NCBI GenBank assembly: GCA_035713725.1
Contig: DASTMZ010000047.1
Span: 1 to 47,166 of the forward strand
Source: DASQPR01 sp035713725
Lineage (GTDB): Bacteria; Actinomycetota; Actinomycetes; Mycobacteriales; Micromonosporaceae
Direction: 5' to 3'
DNA length: 47,166 bases
Part shown: positions 1-8,974 of the stretch, one piece after another
How the letters are laid out: every line of letters starts with the position of its first letter
Position numbering within the stretch: the first letter of the stretch is position 1
Program-made: the position numbers and the translations under genes
The notes under the pieces: generated by a model
Database searches by the model: none
The model's input: the letters and a program-made list of their open reading frames with translations, nothing else
Told to the model about the DNA's origin: nothing

Positions 1-191
1 CCACGTTAGTGCGGATCAAGCCACGCGTGTACGCCGGGACGCACGTGTCGCACCCGATGGTCACGTCGTATCGAGCACGGGTCGTGACCGTCGACGCACC
101 AGACATCACGGCGTACGTCGACGGCGAGCGCGCCGCACCACTGCCGGTCACGGTAACCGCGGTGCCCGGCGCGTTGACACTGCTGGGATGA
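1..191 (+). CDS. Diacylglycerol/lipid kinase family protein, C-terminal fragment
   Basis: This is the 3' end of a gene that begins before the window. The frame is open from the first bases and stops at TGA 189-191. The last residues read AYVDGERAAPLPVTVTAVPG, which matches the C-terminal beta-sandwich of the YegS/DagK lipid kinase family, where a DGE motif precedes a conserved PLPVTVxxxPGAL segment. These enzymes phosphorylate diacylglycerol or related lipids at the membrane. The nucleotide-binding domain lies outside the window, so the substrate cannot be judged. A diacylglycerol kinase next to helY is, from memory, a common actinobacterial arrangement, which supports the call. The GTG at 9 is an internal valine, not a start. 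Confidence 0.8.
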   Translation, partial: TLVRIKPRVYAGTHVSHPMVTSYRARVVTVDAPDITAYVDGERAAPLPVTVTAVPGALTLLG

Positions 192-245
192 GTTGACGCG
201 GTAGAGCGTCGGGCCGGGTTGACTGAGCCCGGCTTGTGCCGTCGG

Positions 246-1268
246 TTAGGTGGCTGCCGGGTAGCCGGCTGCGGGGGCGTTGGCGAGTGCGCAGACCGCC
301 GCCAGGCCGTTGACCTTGCCGGGTCCGGCGGCCGGCACGACGTAGGCCGCGCAGCCGATCGCGACCGCGGCCGCGTCCGCTGGCGTGTCGCCGACCATCA
401 ACGTACGTTCCGGGTCGACATGTAGGCGGGCGCACGCGTACTCGAAGATCGCCGGATCCGGCTTCACGCGTCCCACTTCGTAGGACAGCACGACAGCGTC
501 GACGAGCTCGGCCAGGCCGTGATGCGCCAGCAGCGGCCGGATGTCAAAGCCGATGTTGCTGACCACCGCGACGCTCGTACCCGCCGACTTGAGCGCACGA
601 AGTGTCGGCGCCGAGTCGACGTACGGGAACCAGGCACGCGGTGACAACGCGCGGTCGTAGAGTGCCTCGGCGAATCCGTCGATGTTCGCGTCCACCGTTT
701 CGGCGAGCCCGACGAACGCGGCTCGGTGCGCGTGTTCGTAGAGATCGCGTTCGGCCCACACATCGACAAGGTGCGGCGGGATCCGGGTGGGCAGCGGACC
801 ACCGGGCCGTCCAGCGGTGACCAGCCGGTCGGCGAGCACAGTGGCCTTGCCGACGTCCAGCGCGACGCCACACTCGGCGGCCGCCGCTCGTACCCAGGTG
901 ATCGGGTCCTCGACCTGAGCGAGCGTGCCGTGGAAGTCGAAAAGCACGGCCTCGGCGCGGCGCCCGGTGCGCGTGGTGGCCGCGACGATCGGAAGACTCG
1001 GCTGCCGGGAGGCGGCTTCGGTCGGCGCGGATGCCGCGGCAGCGGGTCCAGCGGGCGGACCGATGGCGGGTGGTGCGGACGCCGAGGCAGTCGGTCCGGT
1101 GGGTGGCTGTGCCGACGCTGGCGCCGGCCTTGGTGGACCGACCGCGGACGGGCCCTCCGAGCTGGGACTCGGCGGTTCGGCTTCGTCCGGCACGAAGGCA
1201 CCATACGCCACCGGGCGGGTGGACCAGCGCGACCCATCCGAACCACCTCGGATCGTCACCAAGCGCAC
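246..1268 (-). CDS. HAD-superfamily hydrolase with a Pro/Ala-rich N-terminal extension
   Basis: The C-terminal 235 residues form a haloacid dehalogenase-type hydrolase. Motif I is FDFHGTL (nucleophile Asp111), motif II is the Ser of VVSN, motif III is the Lys of GRVKPDP, and motif IV is GDTPAD. In motif I the second Asp of DxD, normally the general acid for phosphatases, is His, so phosphatase activity is not assured. The first 105 residues are low-complexity Pro/Ala/Ser sequence with no recognisable domain. The start is therefore uncertain: GTG at 1268 gives the longest form, but an internal GTG could be used. The gene is divergent from helY. The substrate is unknown. Confidence 0.8.
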   Translation of the reverse strand: MRLVTIRGGSDGSRWSTRPVAYGAFVPDEAEPPSPSSEGPSAVGPPRPAPASAQPPTGPTASASAPPAIGPPAGPAAAASAPTEAASRQPSLPIVAATTRTGRRAEAVLFDFHGTLAQVEDPITWVRAAAAECGVALDVGKATVLADRLVTAGRPGGPLPTRIPPHLVDVWAERDLYEHAHRAAFVGLAETVDANIDGFAEALYDRALSPRAWFPYVDSAPTLRALKSAGTSVAVVSNIGFDIRPLLAHHGLAELVDAVVLSYEVGRVKPDPAIFEYACARLHVDPERTLMVGDTPADAAAVAIGCAAYVVPAAGPGKVNGLAAVCALANAPAAGYPAAT

Positions 1269-1319
1269 GGCGCGTCACGCTCCGCACCCGCCGCGCGACT
1301 GGCCGGCGTATGTATCGAT

Positions 1320-1325
1320 TAGCCT
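1320..1325 (+). promoter_or_regulatory. Leaderless -10 box of helY
   Basis: TAGCCT fits the actinobacterial -10 pattern TAnnnT and lies exactly 7 bases before the helY ATG at 1333. Transcription would start at or next to the A of the ATG. There is no Shine-Dalgarno sequence in front of this start, which supports a leaderless mRNA. Confidence 0.5.
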
Positions 1326-1332
1326 TCAATAC

Positions 1333-4095
1333 ATGAGCAGTCCCGCCGAGCGGTACGCGGCATCCCGTCGGCGGGCGCAGCGGGCGGCGCGTTATCCGGC
1401 GCTCACCGAATTCGCCGCGGACCTGCCGTTCGACCTGGACCCGTTCCAGCGCCAGGCGTGCGAGGCGCTCGAGAACGGCGGGGGCGTGTTGGTGTGCGCG
1501 CCGACTGGCGCCGGCAAAACGGTGGTCGGTGAGTTCGCGGTACACCTCGCGCTTCGGGCCGGCACGCTTCGGTCCGGCGCCGGCCGCGTACGCCGCAAAT
1601 GCTTCTACACGACGCCGATCAAGGCGCTGTCGAATCAGAAGTTCCGCGATCTCGTGGAGCGGCACGGCGCGGCCAATGTCGGACTGCTGACCGGTGACAA
1701 TTCGATCAACGGGGACGCCCCAGTCGTCGTGATGACGACCGAGGTGCTGCGCAACATGCTCTACTCCGAATCGTCCACTCTGGACGGTCTGGCGTACGTG
1801 GTGATGGACGAGGTGCACTATCTGGCCGACCGATTCCGCGGCGCGGTGTGGGAAGAGGTCATCATCCATCTGCCGGCAAGTGTCACGCTCGTCTCGCTGT
1901 CTGCCACGGTGTCGAATGCCGAGGAGTTCGCGGACTGGCTGACGACCGTACGGGGCGAGACGACCGTCGTCGTGACCGAACATCGGCCGGTCCCGTTGTG
2001 GCAGCACATGCTCGTGGGCAAGCGGATGTTCGACCTGTTCCACGATGCCCATGCCGCGGCGAAGCACGACGTGCATCCGGAACTGTTGCGTTACACCCGT
2101 GATATGGGCCGTCGTCTGGACGCCGAGGAGTTCCATCGTCGCGGGCGGTCGAGACGGTGGCCGCCACCGTCGCGGCCGGACATCGTCGAGCGCCTCGATC
2201 GGGCCGGCCTGCTGCCCGCGATCGACTTCATCTTCAGCCGCGCCGGGTGCGATGCCGCCGTACGGCAGTGCCTCGACGCCGGACTCCGCTTGACGACGCC
2301 GGACGAGCGAGCTGAGATCCGTACCATCGCGGAGGCCCGCACCGCGAACATCCCGCCCGACGACCTCAACGTGCTCGGTTACTGGGAGTGGCTGGACGGA
2401 CTCGAGCGCGGTCTCGCCGCACACCACGCCGGACTGCTGCCGACGTTCAAGGAAGTGGTCGAGGAGCTTTTCGTACGAGGATTGGTCAAAGCGGTGTTCG
2501 CCACCGAGACTCTGGCGCTCGGCATCAACATGCCGGCGCGATGCGTTGTCCTCGAACGGCTCGTCAAGTTCAACGGCGAACAGCACGTCGACCTGACCGC
2601 CGGTGAGTACACGCAACTGACCGGTCGGGCCGGCCGGCGGGGCATCGACGTCGAGGGACACGCGGTCGTGGTGTGGTCGCCGGAGATCGATCCGCGGCAC
2701 GTCGCCGGGCTCGCCTCGACGCGTACGTACCCGCTGCGGTCGAGCTTCCGCCCGTCGTACAACATGGCCGTCAACCTCGTCGGTACGGTCGGCGTCCCCG
2801 CCGCGCGCGAGTTGCTCGAGTCGTCGTTCGCGCAGTTCCAAGCCGACCGGTCGGTGGTGGGCATCGCGAAGCAGGTCCAGCGCAACGCCGAGACGGCACA
2901 CGTCTACGAGACCGAAATGGCGTGCGACCGTGGCGACTTCGGTGCGTACTTCGAGATTCGAGTACGCATCAACGAGCGCGAGCGGGCGATGGCACGGCAC
3001 GGTGCGGCGGCTCGCCGCAACGCAGCGCTCCGCGCGCTCGAGAAGCTCAAGGTCGGCGACGTAATCCGGGTGCCCAGCGGCAAGCGCGCCGGCCTCGCGA
3101 TCATCATCGATCCGGGCGTCGGAGGCTTCCAGGAGCCGCGACCACTGGTGCTGACCGAACAGCGGTGGGCCGGCCGCATCTCGGTCGCAGACTTCTCCGT
3201 TCCGGTAGAGGCCCTCGGGCGGGTACGCGTACCGCGCGGGTTCAACCCGAGATCGCCGGCCGAGCGCCGCGACCTTGCCGCGAGCCTGCGTGCCGCGCAG
3301 CTCGGTCACGACCTGCGGCGGCCGGCACGCGGACGACGCGCCGCCGCGGACGACCGCGAGCTCGAAGGTTTGCGACACGAACTGCGAAAGCATCCGTGCC
3401 ACCAGTGCCCCGATCGCGAGGAGCACGCACGGTGGGCAGAGCGGCGCTGGCGCTTGAACCGCGACACCGAATCGTTGCGGGAGAAGGTCAACAGCCGGAC
3501 CGGTTCGCTCGCCAAGATGTTCGACGCGGTGTGCGCGGTGCTCACTGGGCGCGGATATCTGGACGGCGACGGGGTGACCGAGCCGGGCCGGCTGCTTGCC
3601 CGGATCTGGACCGAAGCGGACCTGCTCGTCGCCGAGTGCATCCGGCGCGATGTGTGGGCAGCACTGTCGCCGGCCGAGCTAGCCGCGGCGGTGTCGGTCG
3701 TGGTGTACGAGGCACGGCGCGACGCCGAGGAGCACGCCTCGGTGCCGTACGGACCGGTCAGCGAGGCCGTCGACGCGACGCTGGATTTGTGGTCGGAGCT
3801 GTCCGGAGACGAGCAGGCGGCCGGCGTCGACCTGACGCGGGAGCCGGATCTCGGTTTCGTCTGGCCGATCTATCGGTGGGCGCGTGGCGAACCGCTGTCG
3901 AAGGTGCTGGCGAGCGGCGCCACCGCCGACGGCGACATGCCGGCCGGCGACTTTGTACGGTGGGCGCGCCAAGTCGTCGACCTGCTCGGGCAGATCGGTG
4001 ACGCCGTGCCGCGCGCACATCCGATGAGAGCGGCGGCAAAGGAGGCGGCGCGACTCGTGAGCCGGGGGATCGTCGACTACTCCGTCGCCGCGTAG
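1333..4095 (+). CDS. helY: DEAD/DEAH-box RNA helicase, HelY (Ski2/Mtr4-like)
   Basis: A 920-residue superfamily 2 helicase. Walker A is APTGAGKT (residues 56-63), motif II is DEVH (159-162), motif III is LSATVSN, and motif VI is QLTGRAGRRGID. A long C-terminal region after the RecA domains contains the short Cys motif HPCHQCPD, as in actinobacterial HelY and in Ski2/Mtr4 relatives. Such enzymes unwind structured RNA, probably for RNA turnover or ribosome maturation in the cytoplasm. The ATG at 1333 is preferred over upstream in-frame codons because conservation begins there and a -10 box sits 7 bases upstream. The very long open frame on the opposite strand is a shadow of this gene. Confidence 0.93.
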   Translation: MSSPAERYAASRRRAQRAARYPALTEFAADLPFDLDPFQRQACEALENGGGVLVCAPTGAGKTVVGEFAVHLALRAGTLRSGAGRVRRKCFYTTPIKALSNQKFRDLVERHGAANVGLLTGDNSINGDAPVVVMTTEVLRNMLYSESSTLDGLAYVVMDEVHYLADRFRGAVWEEVIIHLPASVTLVSLSATVSNAEEFADWLTTVRGETTVVVTEHRPVPLWQHMLVGKRMFDLFHDAHAAAKHDVHPELLRYTRDMGRRLDAEEFHRRGRSRRWPPPSRPDIVERLDRAGLLPAIDFIFSRAGCDAAVRQCLDAGLRLTTPDERAEIRTIAEARTANIPPDDLNVLGYWEWLDGLERGLAAHHAGLLPTFKEVVEELFVRGLVKAVFATETLALGINMPARCVVLERLVKFNGEQHVDLTAGEYTQLTGRAGRRGIDVEGHAVVVWSPEIDPRHVAGLASTRTYPLRSSFRPSYNMAVNLVGTVGVPAARELLESSFAQFQADRSVVGIAKQVQRNAETAHVYETEMACDRGDFGAYFEIRVRINERERAMARHGAAARRNAALRALEKLKVGDVIRVPSGKRAGLAIIIDPGVGGFQEPRPLVLTEQRWAGRISVADFSVPVEALGRVRVPRGFNPRSPAERRDLAASLRAAQLGHDLRRPARGRRAAADDRELEGLRHELRKHPCHQCPDREEHARWAERRWRLNRDTESLREKVNSRTGSLAKMFDAVCAVLTGRGYLDGDGVTEPGRLLARIWTEADLLVAECIRRDVWAALSPAELAAAVSVVVYEARRDAEEHASVPYGPVSEAVDATLDLWSELSGDEQAAGVDLTREPDLGFVWPIYRWARGEPLSKVLASGATADGDMPAGDFVRWARQVVDLLGQIGDAVPRAHPMRAAAKEAARLVSRGIVDYSVAA

Positions 4096-4350
4096 CCACA
4101 TTTGCCCCGACCGGCTACCCACCGTACGCAAACCTCGCGCTACGATGCGTGGTACTCGCAGCTCAGGCCTCATGCGTCGCGACACGATTACGCTACGTGA
4201 CTTGTCCTGGTGGCGTTGCATCAGCGACGATTGGCCACGCGCGTGGTCTCGCCGAACAGGGCTGATCACGCCGCGGCGAGCGCAGTTGGTCGCTCGCTTG
4301 CACCGGTCGCCCACCGTCCCGTGACGCGACCCCCCGGGGAAGGCACGCAG

Positions 4351-5178
4351 TTGGCGCACGTGACAGAAACTCAGTACGGGTGGCTCACCCCAACCCTGGC
4401 CTACCTGTTCTCATTTCTCGGTTGCCTGCTCGGCTTGAAGGCAACGGCTCGGGCGCGAATGCTGCCTGCGAGTGGGCAGCGGGCACGTTGGTTGATCCTC
4501 GCGGCATGGGCGATCGGCGGCACCGGCATCTGGGTGATGCACTTCGTCGCGATGATCGGTTTCGCGATCACCGGCACACAGGTGCGCTTCGACCTGAGGA
4601 TCACGCTGGCGAGTTGGATCGCCGCGATCGTCATCGTCGGCTTCGGCCTGTTCGTCGTCGGCTACTCGGCTCGCCCAAGCGCGCCGCGGATCCTGGTCGC
4701 CGGCGTGTTCATGGGCGTGGGTGTCGCGGCCATGCACTACACCGGGATGGCCGCGATGAACATCAACGGCACCACGATCTGGGATCGGCGACTCATCATC
4801 GCGTCGGTGGTCATCGCAGTCGTCGCAGCCACCGTCGCGTTGTGGTTCACGGTGTCCGTTCGCCGCACCGGCTCGGTCGTCGGCGCCGCCGCGATCATGG
4901 CGCTCGCGGTGTGCACGATGCACTACACCGGCATGGCCGCGATGAGTGTGCAACTGCACGCCGCGCCCGCCACGGTGTCTGGCTCCGACGCGATCACGTA
5001 CCTGGTGCCGATCTTCGTGTTCGTCCTCGTCGTGGTGGTGGTGCTGGGCTACGCGATGCTCAACTCGGTCTCCGAGGAGGACGCGGCCGCCCTCGAGGAA
5101 CTCGAGCAGCGCCTGGCCGGCGCGACCCCGCGGCAGCCCGCGCAGCATTCGTCGTTCGGCTTCCGAGTGGGCTCCTAG
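4351..5178 (+). CDS. MHYT-domain integral membrane sensor protein
   Basis: The protein consists almost entirely of the seven-helix MHYT sensor domain. The three signature motifs are present: MHFVAMIGF, MHYTGMAAMN and MHYTGMAAMS. These Met/His clusters are proposed in the family to bind copper and sense oxygen, CO or NO at the outer membrane face. No GGDEF, EAL or kinase output domain follows, only a short charged tail of about 45 residues, so any signalling would need a partner. TTG 4351 is chosen because GGGGAAGG lies 7 bases upstream; GTG 4360 is the alternative. The 255 bases upstream of it hold no gene I can support. Confidence 0.85.
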   Translation: MAHVTETQYGWLTPTLAYLFSFLGCLLGLKATARARMLPASGQRARWLILAAWAIGGTGIWVMHFVAMIGFAITGTQVRFDLRITLASWIAAIVIVGFGLFVVGYSARPSAPRILVAGVFMGVGVAAMHYTGMAAMNINGTTIWDRRLIIASVVIAVVAATVALWFTVSVRRTGSVVGAAAIMALAVCTMHYTGMAAMSVQLHAAPATVSGSDAITYLVPIFVFVLVVVVVLGYAMLNSVSEEDAAALEELEQRLAGATPRQPAQHSSFGFRVGS

Positions 5179-5187
5179 CCAGGCGCT

Positions 5188-6099
5188 TCAGCTAGTAATA
5201 GCGTCGACCAGTCGTCTCGCGGAGCCGGCTAGGTTGTAGCGCTCGGCGAGGGCGACCAACGCGTCGCCGTCGGCCGGCGCGCCGGGCAACGTCGGATCGA
5301 GCTTAGGCAGCCGAATGTCCCGTGCCACGGCGACGACCTTGGGCGCCACGTTCAGGTAGTCGCGTGCGGCGGCGAGCTTGGTGCGCACGCCCGGCGCGAA
5401 GCCCGCGTCCGGATCGTCGAGCGCGCCCACTAGCGCGTCAAGGCTGCCATGGCGCGCGATGAGCCTGGCGGCAGTCTTCTCGCCGATGCCTGGTACGCCT
5501 GGGAGTCCGTCGCTCGGGTCGCCGCGCAGCGCCGCGAAGTCGGCGTACCCGGACGCCGGCACGCCGTAGCGCGTGGTGACGTACGCGTCGTCGCACACCT
5601 CGAGCTTCGCCACACCACGGCCGACATAGAGCAAGCGCACCGGTTTGGCGTCGTCGACGAGTTGGAAAAGATCCCGGTCGCCGGACACAACCTCGACCGG
5701 ACCGGGCTGGGTGGTCGCGAGCGTGCCGAGTACGTCATCGGCCTCGTACCCGTCCGCGCCGACCGCGGGAATGCCGACCGCGGCCAGGACATCGAGGATG
5801 ACCGGGATCTGCGGTGTCAGGTTGTCCGGCACTGTCTCGCCGCCGGCGGGTGCGACGCGGTGCTTCTTGTACGAGTCGATCAGCTTCACCCGCCACGCCG
5901 GCCGCCAGTCGTTGTCGAGCGCACACACCATCCGGTCCGGTTGCCGCGCTTTGATGAGCGTGGCGAGCATGTCCAGGAAGCCACGGATGGCGTTGACCGG
6001 GCGGCCGTCGACGTCGGAGGCCGACGACTCCGGCACGCCGAAGAACGCGCGGAAGTAGAGGCTCGGTGCGTCGACGAGCAGGATCGGCGGTTTGGTCAC
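5188..6099 (-). CDS. 5'-3' exonuclease (DNA polymerase I N-terminal domain-like)
   Basis: A 303-residue stand-alone relative of the 5' nuclease domain of DNA polymerase I. It starts MTKPPILLVDAPSLYFRAFF, holding the first metal-binding Asp. It also has the arch-region SYKKHR, the acidic cluster GYEADDVLGTLA, VVSGDRDLFQLV, and the helix-hairpin-helix DGLPGVPGIGEKTAA that binds duplex DNA. The role is 5' flap removal in replication or repair. GTG 6099 is used because conservation starts there, although the frame is open to 6288. The 3' end converges with the MHYT gene, leaving only 9 bases between the stops. Confidence 0.92.
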   Translation of the reverse strand: MTKPPILLVDAPSLYFRAFFGVPESSASDVDGRPVNAIRGFLDMLATLIKARQPDRMVCALDNDWRPAWRVKLIDSYKKHRVAPAGGETVPDNLTPQIPVILDVLAAVGIPAVGADGYEADDVLGTLATTQPGPVEVVSGDRDLFQLVDDAKPVRLLYVGRGVAKLEVCDDAYVTTRYGVPASGYADFAALRGDPSDGLPGVPGIGEKTAARLIARHGSLDALVGALDDPDAGFAPGVRTKLAAARDYLNVAPKVVAVARDIRLPKLDPTLPGAPADGDALVALAERYNLAGSARRLVDAITS

Positions 6100-6252
6100 G
6101 ACTGCTGAGCTTGCCACGTCGGGGGCCGTCGCGCCCGTTTGCCGCGAGGCGTCGATGGTGCAGCCGGCGCTGTCCCAACTGGGCACCAGAGTTTCAGCCG
6201 ATGCGTAGCGATGCCTCGTGGCGCCAGATTTCCAGCCGAGCCGAACGAGCGT

Positions 6253-6258
6253 TAAGCT
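6253..6258 (+). promoter_or_regulatory. Leaderless -10 box of the M24 peptidase gene
   Basis: TAAGCT lies 7 bases before the GTG start at 6266, giving a predicted leaderless transcript. The box sits in the small inverted repeat CGTTA-AGC-TAACG (6250-6262), which could also be an operator half-site pair. Confidence 0.45.
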
Positions 6259-6265
6259 AACGCGC

Positions 6266-7390
6266 GTGGCAACGTCTGGTCTGTTCACTGCGGAGCGACT
6301 TGCAACGGCGCAGCGCGCGGTGGCCGCCGCCGGATTGGATGCGATCCTCGTCGCTCCCAGCGCGGACCTGCGCTACCTGACCGGCTACAACGCCCATCAG
6401 GCCGAACGGCTCACCTGCCTCGTCCTGCCGGCGGACGGCCCCGTGACGCTGGTGGTGCCGACATTGGAGCGCCCGGCGGCCGAGGCCTCGCCGGCGCCGG
6501 GCACCGGGCTTCGCATCGTCGACCACGCCGACGGCTCCGACCCGTACCCGCTGGTGCGCGCCGCCCTGGGCCGTGCCGCTGCCGACGGAGCCGGTGTGGG
6601 CATCGGCAATCGCATGTACGCCGAGCACGCGCTGGGCCTGCGCGACGCACTGCCGGGCGTGACGCAGCACCTGGCCGGTCCGGTCACGCGCGAGCTGCGG
6701 ATGCGCAAGACACCGGCGGAGATCGACGCGCTGGCCGAAGCGGGTGCCGCGATCGACACCGTGCATGCGCGGCTCGGCGACTGGCTACGGCCCGGCCGGA
6801 CCGAGCAGGCGGTCGCGGCGGACATCCTCGACGCGATCCGGGCCAGCGGGCACGCAACGGCCGACTTCGCGATCGTGGCGAGCGGCCCGAACGGCGCGAG
6901 CCCGCACCACGGCACGTCCGGCCGCGTCATCGAACCGGGTGATCCGGTCGTCGTCGACATCGGCGGCACGATGCCGTCCGGCTATTGGTCGGACTCGACG
7001 CGGACGTACGTCGCCGCGGGCGAGCCGCCATCGGAGTTCGTGGCTTACTTCGCCGTGCTGTTCGAGGCACAAAACGCAGCGGTGGCCGCAGTCCGGCCGG
7101 GCGTCACGTGCGAGGCCGTGGACGCCGCCGCGCGTGACGTGATCGCGGATGCCGGCTACGGTGACGCGTTCCTGCACCGCACCGGGCATGGCATCGGAAT
7201 GGACGGCCACGAGGATCCGTACATCGTGGCAGGCAACACGTTGCCGCTCGAGCCAGGCATGGCGTTCAGCATCGAGCCGGGCATCTACCTCGCCGGCCGC
7301 CACGGCTCGCGCATCGAGGACATCGTCGTGTGTACGGACGACGGTGTGCGCCGGCTCAATAACCGACCGACCGATCTCGCGTACCTGTAA
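6266..7390 (+). CDS. M24-family metallopeptidase (Xaa-Pro dipeptidase/aminopeptidase)
   Basis: A 375-residue protein with an N-terminal creatinase-like domain (1-140) and a C-terminal pita-bread catalytic domain. All five metal ligands are visible: Asp231 in VVVDIGG, Asp243 in SDSTRTY, His308 in RTGHGIG, Glu337 in SIEPGIY and Glu351 in RIEDIVV. It should remove residues before proline from peptides in the cytoplasm using two Mn or Co ions. Dipeptidase (PepQ) and aminopeptidase (PepP) specificities cannot be separated by eye. GTG 6266 is chosen from the -10 spacing and the family N-terminus. It is divergent from the exonuclease gene. Confidence 0.92.
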   Translation: MATSGLFTAERLATAQRAVAAAGLDAILVAPSADLRYLTGYNAHQAERLTCLVLPADGPVTLVVPTLERPAAEASPAPGTGLRIVDHADGSDPYPLVRAALGRAAADGAGVGIGNRMYAEHALGLRDALPGVTQHLAGPVTRELRMRKTPAEIDALAEAGAAIDTVHARLGDWLRPGRTEQAVAADILDAIRASGHATADFAIVASGPNGASPHHGTSGRVIEPGDPVVVDIGGTMPSGYWSDSTRTYVAAGEPPSEFVAYFAVLFEAQNAAVAAVRPGVTCEAVDAAARDVIADAGYGDAFLHRTGHGIGMDGHEDPYIVAGNTLPLEPGMAFSIEPGIYLAGRHGSRIEDIVVCTDDGVRRLNNRPTDLAYL

Positions 7391-7434
7391 CGCCGTCAGG
7401 CACGGGTACCCGTTGCACCGAAGGAACTGGCACC

Positions 7435-8598
7435 GTGACGATCGAACGCATTCTCCCTACCGAGGACGCGGCCGCCCTGCTGGAGCTGACCACCGATCTC
7501 GCCGACCGCGAGCTTGCGCCGCGCGTGAACGACTTCGAGACGAGAGGCGAGTTCCCGCGCGACGTGCTGCGGACGCTCGGCCGCGCCGGGCTGCTCGGAC
7601 TGCCCTACCCGGAGGAGTACGGCGGTGCCGCGCAGCCGTACGAGGTCTACGTCCAGGTGCTGGAGATCCTCGCGAGTCGCTGGTTGGCGGTTGCCGAGGC
7701 AGTGTCGGTGCACACGCTCGCGTGCTATCCGATCGCCACGTACGGCTCGGATGCGCAACGCACCCGCTTCCTGGCCGACATGCTCGGCGGCGAGTTGCTC
7801 GGCGCGTACTGCCTCTCCGAGCCGCAGGGCGGTTCGGACGCCGCGAATCTCGCGACCAGGGCGGTGCGCGGCGACGCAACAACTGACGGTGGCCCGGGCT
7901 ACATCGTGACCGGAACCAAGGCCTGGATCACGCACGCCGGCGTCGCCGATTTCTACAACCTGTTCTGCCGCACCGGCGGCCCGGGCGCCGCCGGCATCTC
8001 CTGTCTGCTCGTCGACGCATCAACGCCGGGCGTCAACCCGTTGGCCCGCGAACGCACGATGGGCGTGCGGTCGTCGCCGGTCGCGCAGATCGCGTTCGAC
8101 GGTGCGCGCGTGCCGGCCGATCGGCTTGTTGGCGAGGAGGGCATCGGGTTCCGCATCGCGATGAGCGCGTTGGACTCGGGACGGCTGGGCATCGCCGCGT
8201 GTGCGGTCGGGCTCGCACAGGCCGCGATCGACTACGCCGCCGCGTATGCCGCCGAACGCGAGCAGTTCGGTCGCCCGATCGCGTCGTTCCAGGGCATCGG
8301 CTTCATGTTGGCGGACATGTCCACACAGGTGTCCGCGGCGCGTGCACTGCTGCTGTCCGCGGCACGCCTTCGTGACGCCGGCCGGCCGTACGGGACGGAG
8401 GCGGCCAAGGCGAAGCTGTTCGCGACGGACATGGCGATGCGCGTCACCACGGACGCCGTACAGGTGCTCGGCGGGTACGGCTACGTCGCCGACCACCCGC
8501 TGGAGCGCTACATGCGCGAGGCGAAGGTGCTGCAGATCGTCGAGGGTACGAACCAGATCCAGCGCCTGGTCATCGCGCGATCGCTCACCAAGTCCTGA
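7435..8598 (+). CDS. Acyl-CoA dehydrogenase
   Basis: A 387-residue flavoprotein of the standard acyl-CoA dehydrogenase fold. The FAD/substrate signature CLSEPQGGSDAAN and the C-terminal motif VLGGYGY...ERYMREAKVLQIVEGTNQIQR are clear. The catalytic base is expected to be Glu370 in IVEGTNQIQ, the position used by short- and medium-chain enzymes. It would introduce the alpha-beta double bond in an acyl-CoA and pass electrons to ETF. Exact chain length or branched-chain preference cannot be read from sequence. The GTG start is preceded by AAGGA at a suitable distance. It follows the peptidase gene by 44 bases on the same strand. Confidence 0.93.
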   Translation: MTIERILPTEDAAALLELTTDLADRELAPRVNDFETRGEFPRDVLRTLGRAGLLGLPYPEEYGGAAQPYEVYVQVLEILASRWLAVAEAVSVHTLACYPIATYGSDAQRTRFLADMLGGELLGAYCLSEPQGGSDAANLATRAVRGDATTDGGPGYIVTGTKAWITHAGVADFYNLFCRTGGPGAAGISCLLVDASTPGVNPLARERTMGVRSSPVAQIAFDGARVPADRLVGEEGIGFRIAMSALDSGRLGIAACAVGLAQAAIDYAAAYAAEREQFGRPIASFQGIGFMLADMSTQVSAARALLLSAARLRDAGRPYGTEAAKAKLFATDMAMRVTTDAVQVLGGYGYVADHPLERYMREAKVLQIVEGTNQIQRLVIARSLTKS

Positions 8599-8606
8599 CC
8601 GGCGCG

Positions 8607-8963
8607 CTACATCTGGAATGCCGTGGTGTGGCGCGGCTCGTAGAGCCCGAGCTGTCCGCCGCCGGGTAGCGTCAGGGTCACGACCAGGCCATAGCCGCGA
8701 TCGGTCACCTCTGTCGTCGGCACGCCGCGCGCGACCAGATCCGCCACGGTGGCGTGGATGTCGTCGCACATGAGGTGCATCTCGGTGAACTCGGGTCCGT
8801 CCGTGGGGTGCACGCCGACCTCGGTCGGTGGCGTCTTGAAGATCAGCCAACCCGGGTCGGGACCGGCGTCCTCGACGTACGGCCAGCCGAGGACATCCCG
8901 GAAGAACGCACGATCGGCGGCCGGATCGTGGCTGTAGAGCAGCACGTGCAACGCATTGATCAT
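8607..8963 (-). CDS. VOC (glyoxalase/bleomycin-resistance fold) family protein
   Basis: A 118-residue single-module VOC protein. The start INALHVLLYSHDPAADRAFFRDVLGW is the typical first beta-alpha-beta unit, and the C-terminus VVTLTLPGGGQLGLYEPRH is the typical closing strand with the metal-ligand Glu position. The family covers metal-dependent lyases, isomerases and dioxygenases as well as drug-binding proteins, so function cannot be assigned. ATG 8963 is preferred: TAGCAT (8972-8977, minus strand) lies 8 bases before it, fitting a leaderless start. The 3' end converges with the acyl-CoA dehydrogenase gene. The upstream neighbour is a truncated ppk2. Confidence 0.82.
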   Translation of the reverse strand: MINALHVLLYSHDPAADRAFFRDVLGWPYVEDAGPDPGWLIFKTPPTEVGVHPTDGPEFTEMHLMCDDIHATVADLVARGVPTTEVTDRGYGLVVTLTLPGGGQLGLYEPRHTTAFQM

Positions 8964-8974
8964 GTACACGGATG

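Noticed and set aside
544..3426. 960-codon open frame on the minus strand
   Set aside because: It is antisense to helY, whose helicase motifs are clear. The translation is Arg/Ala-rich with no domain, a usual artefact of high-GC coding DNA.
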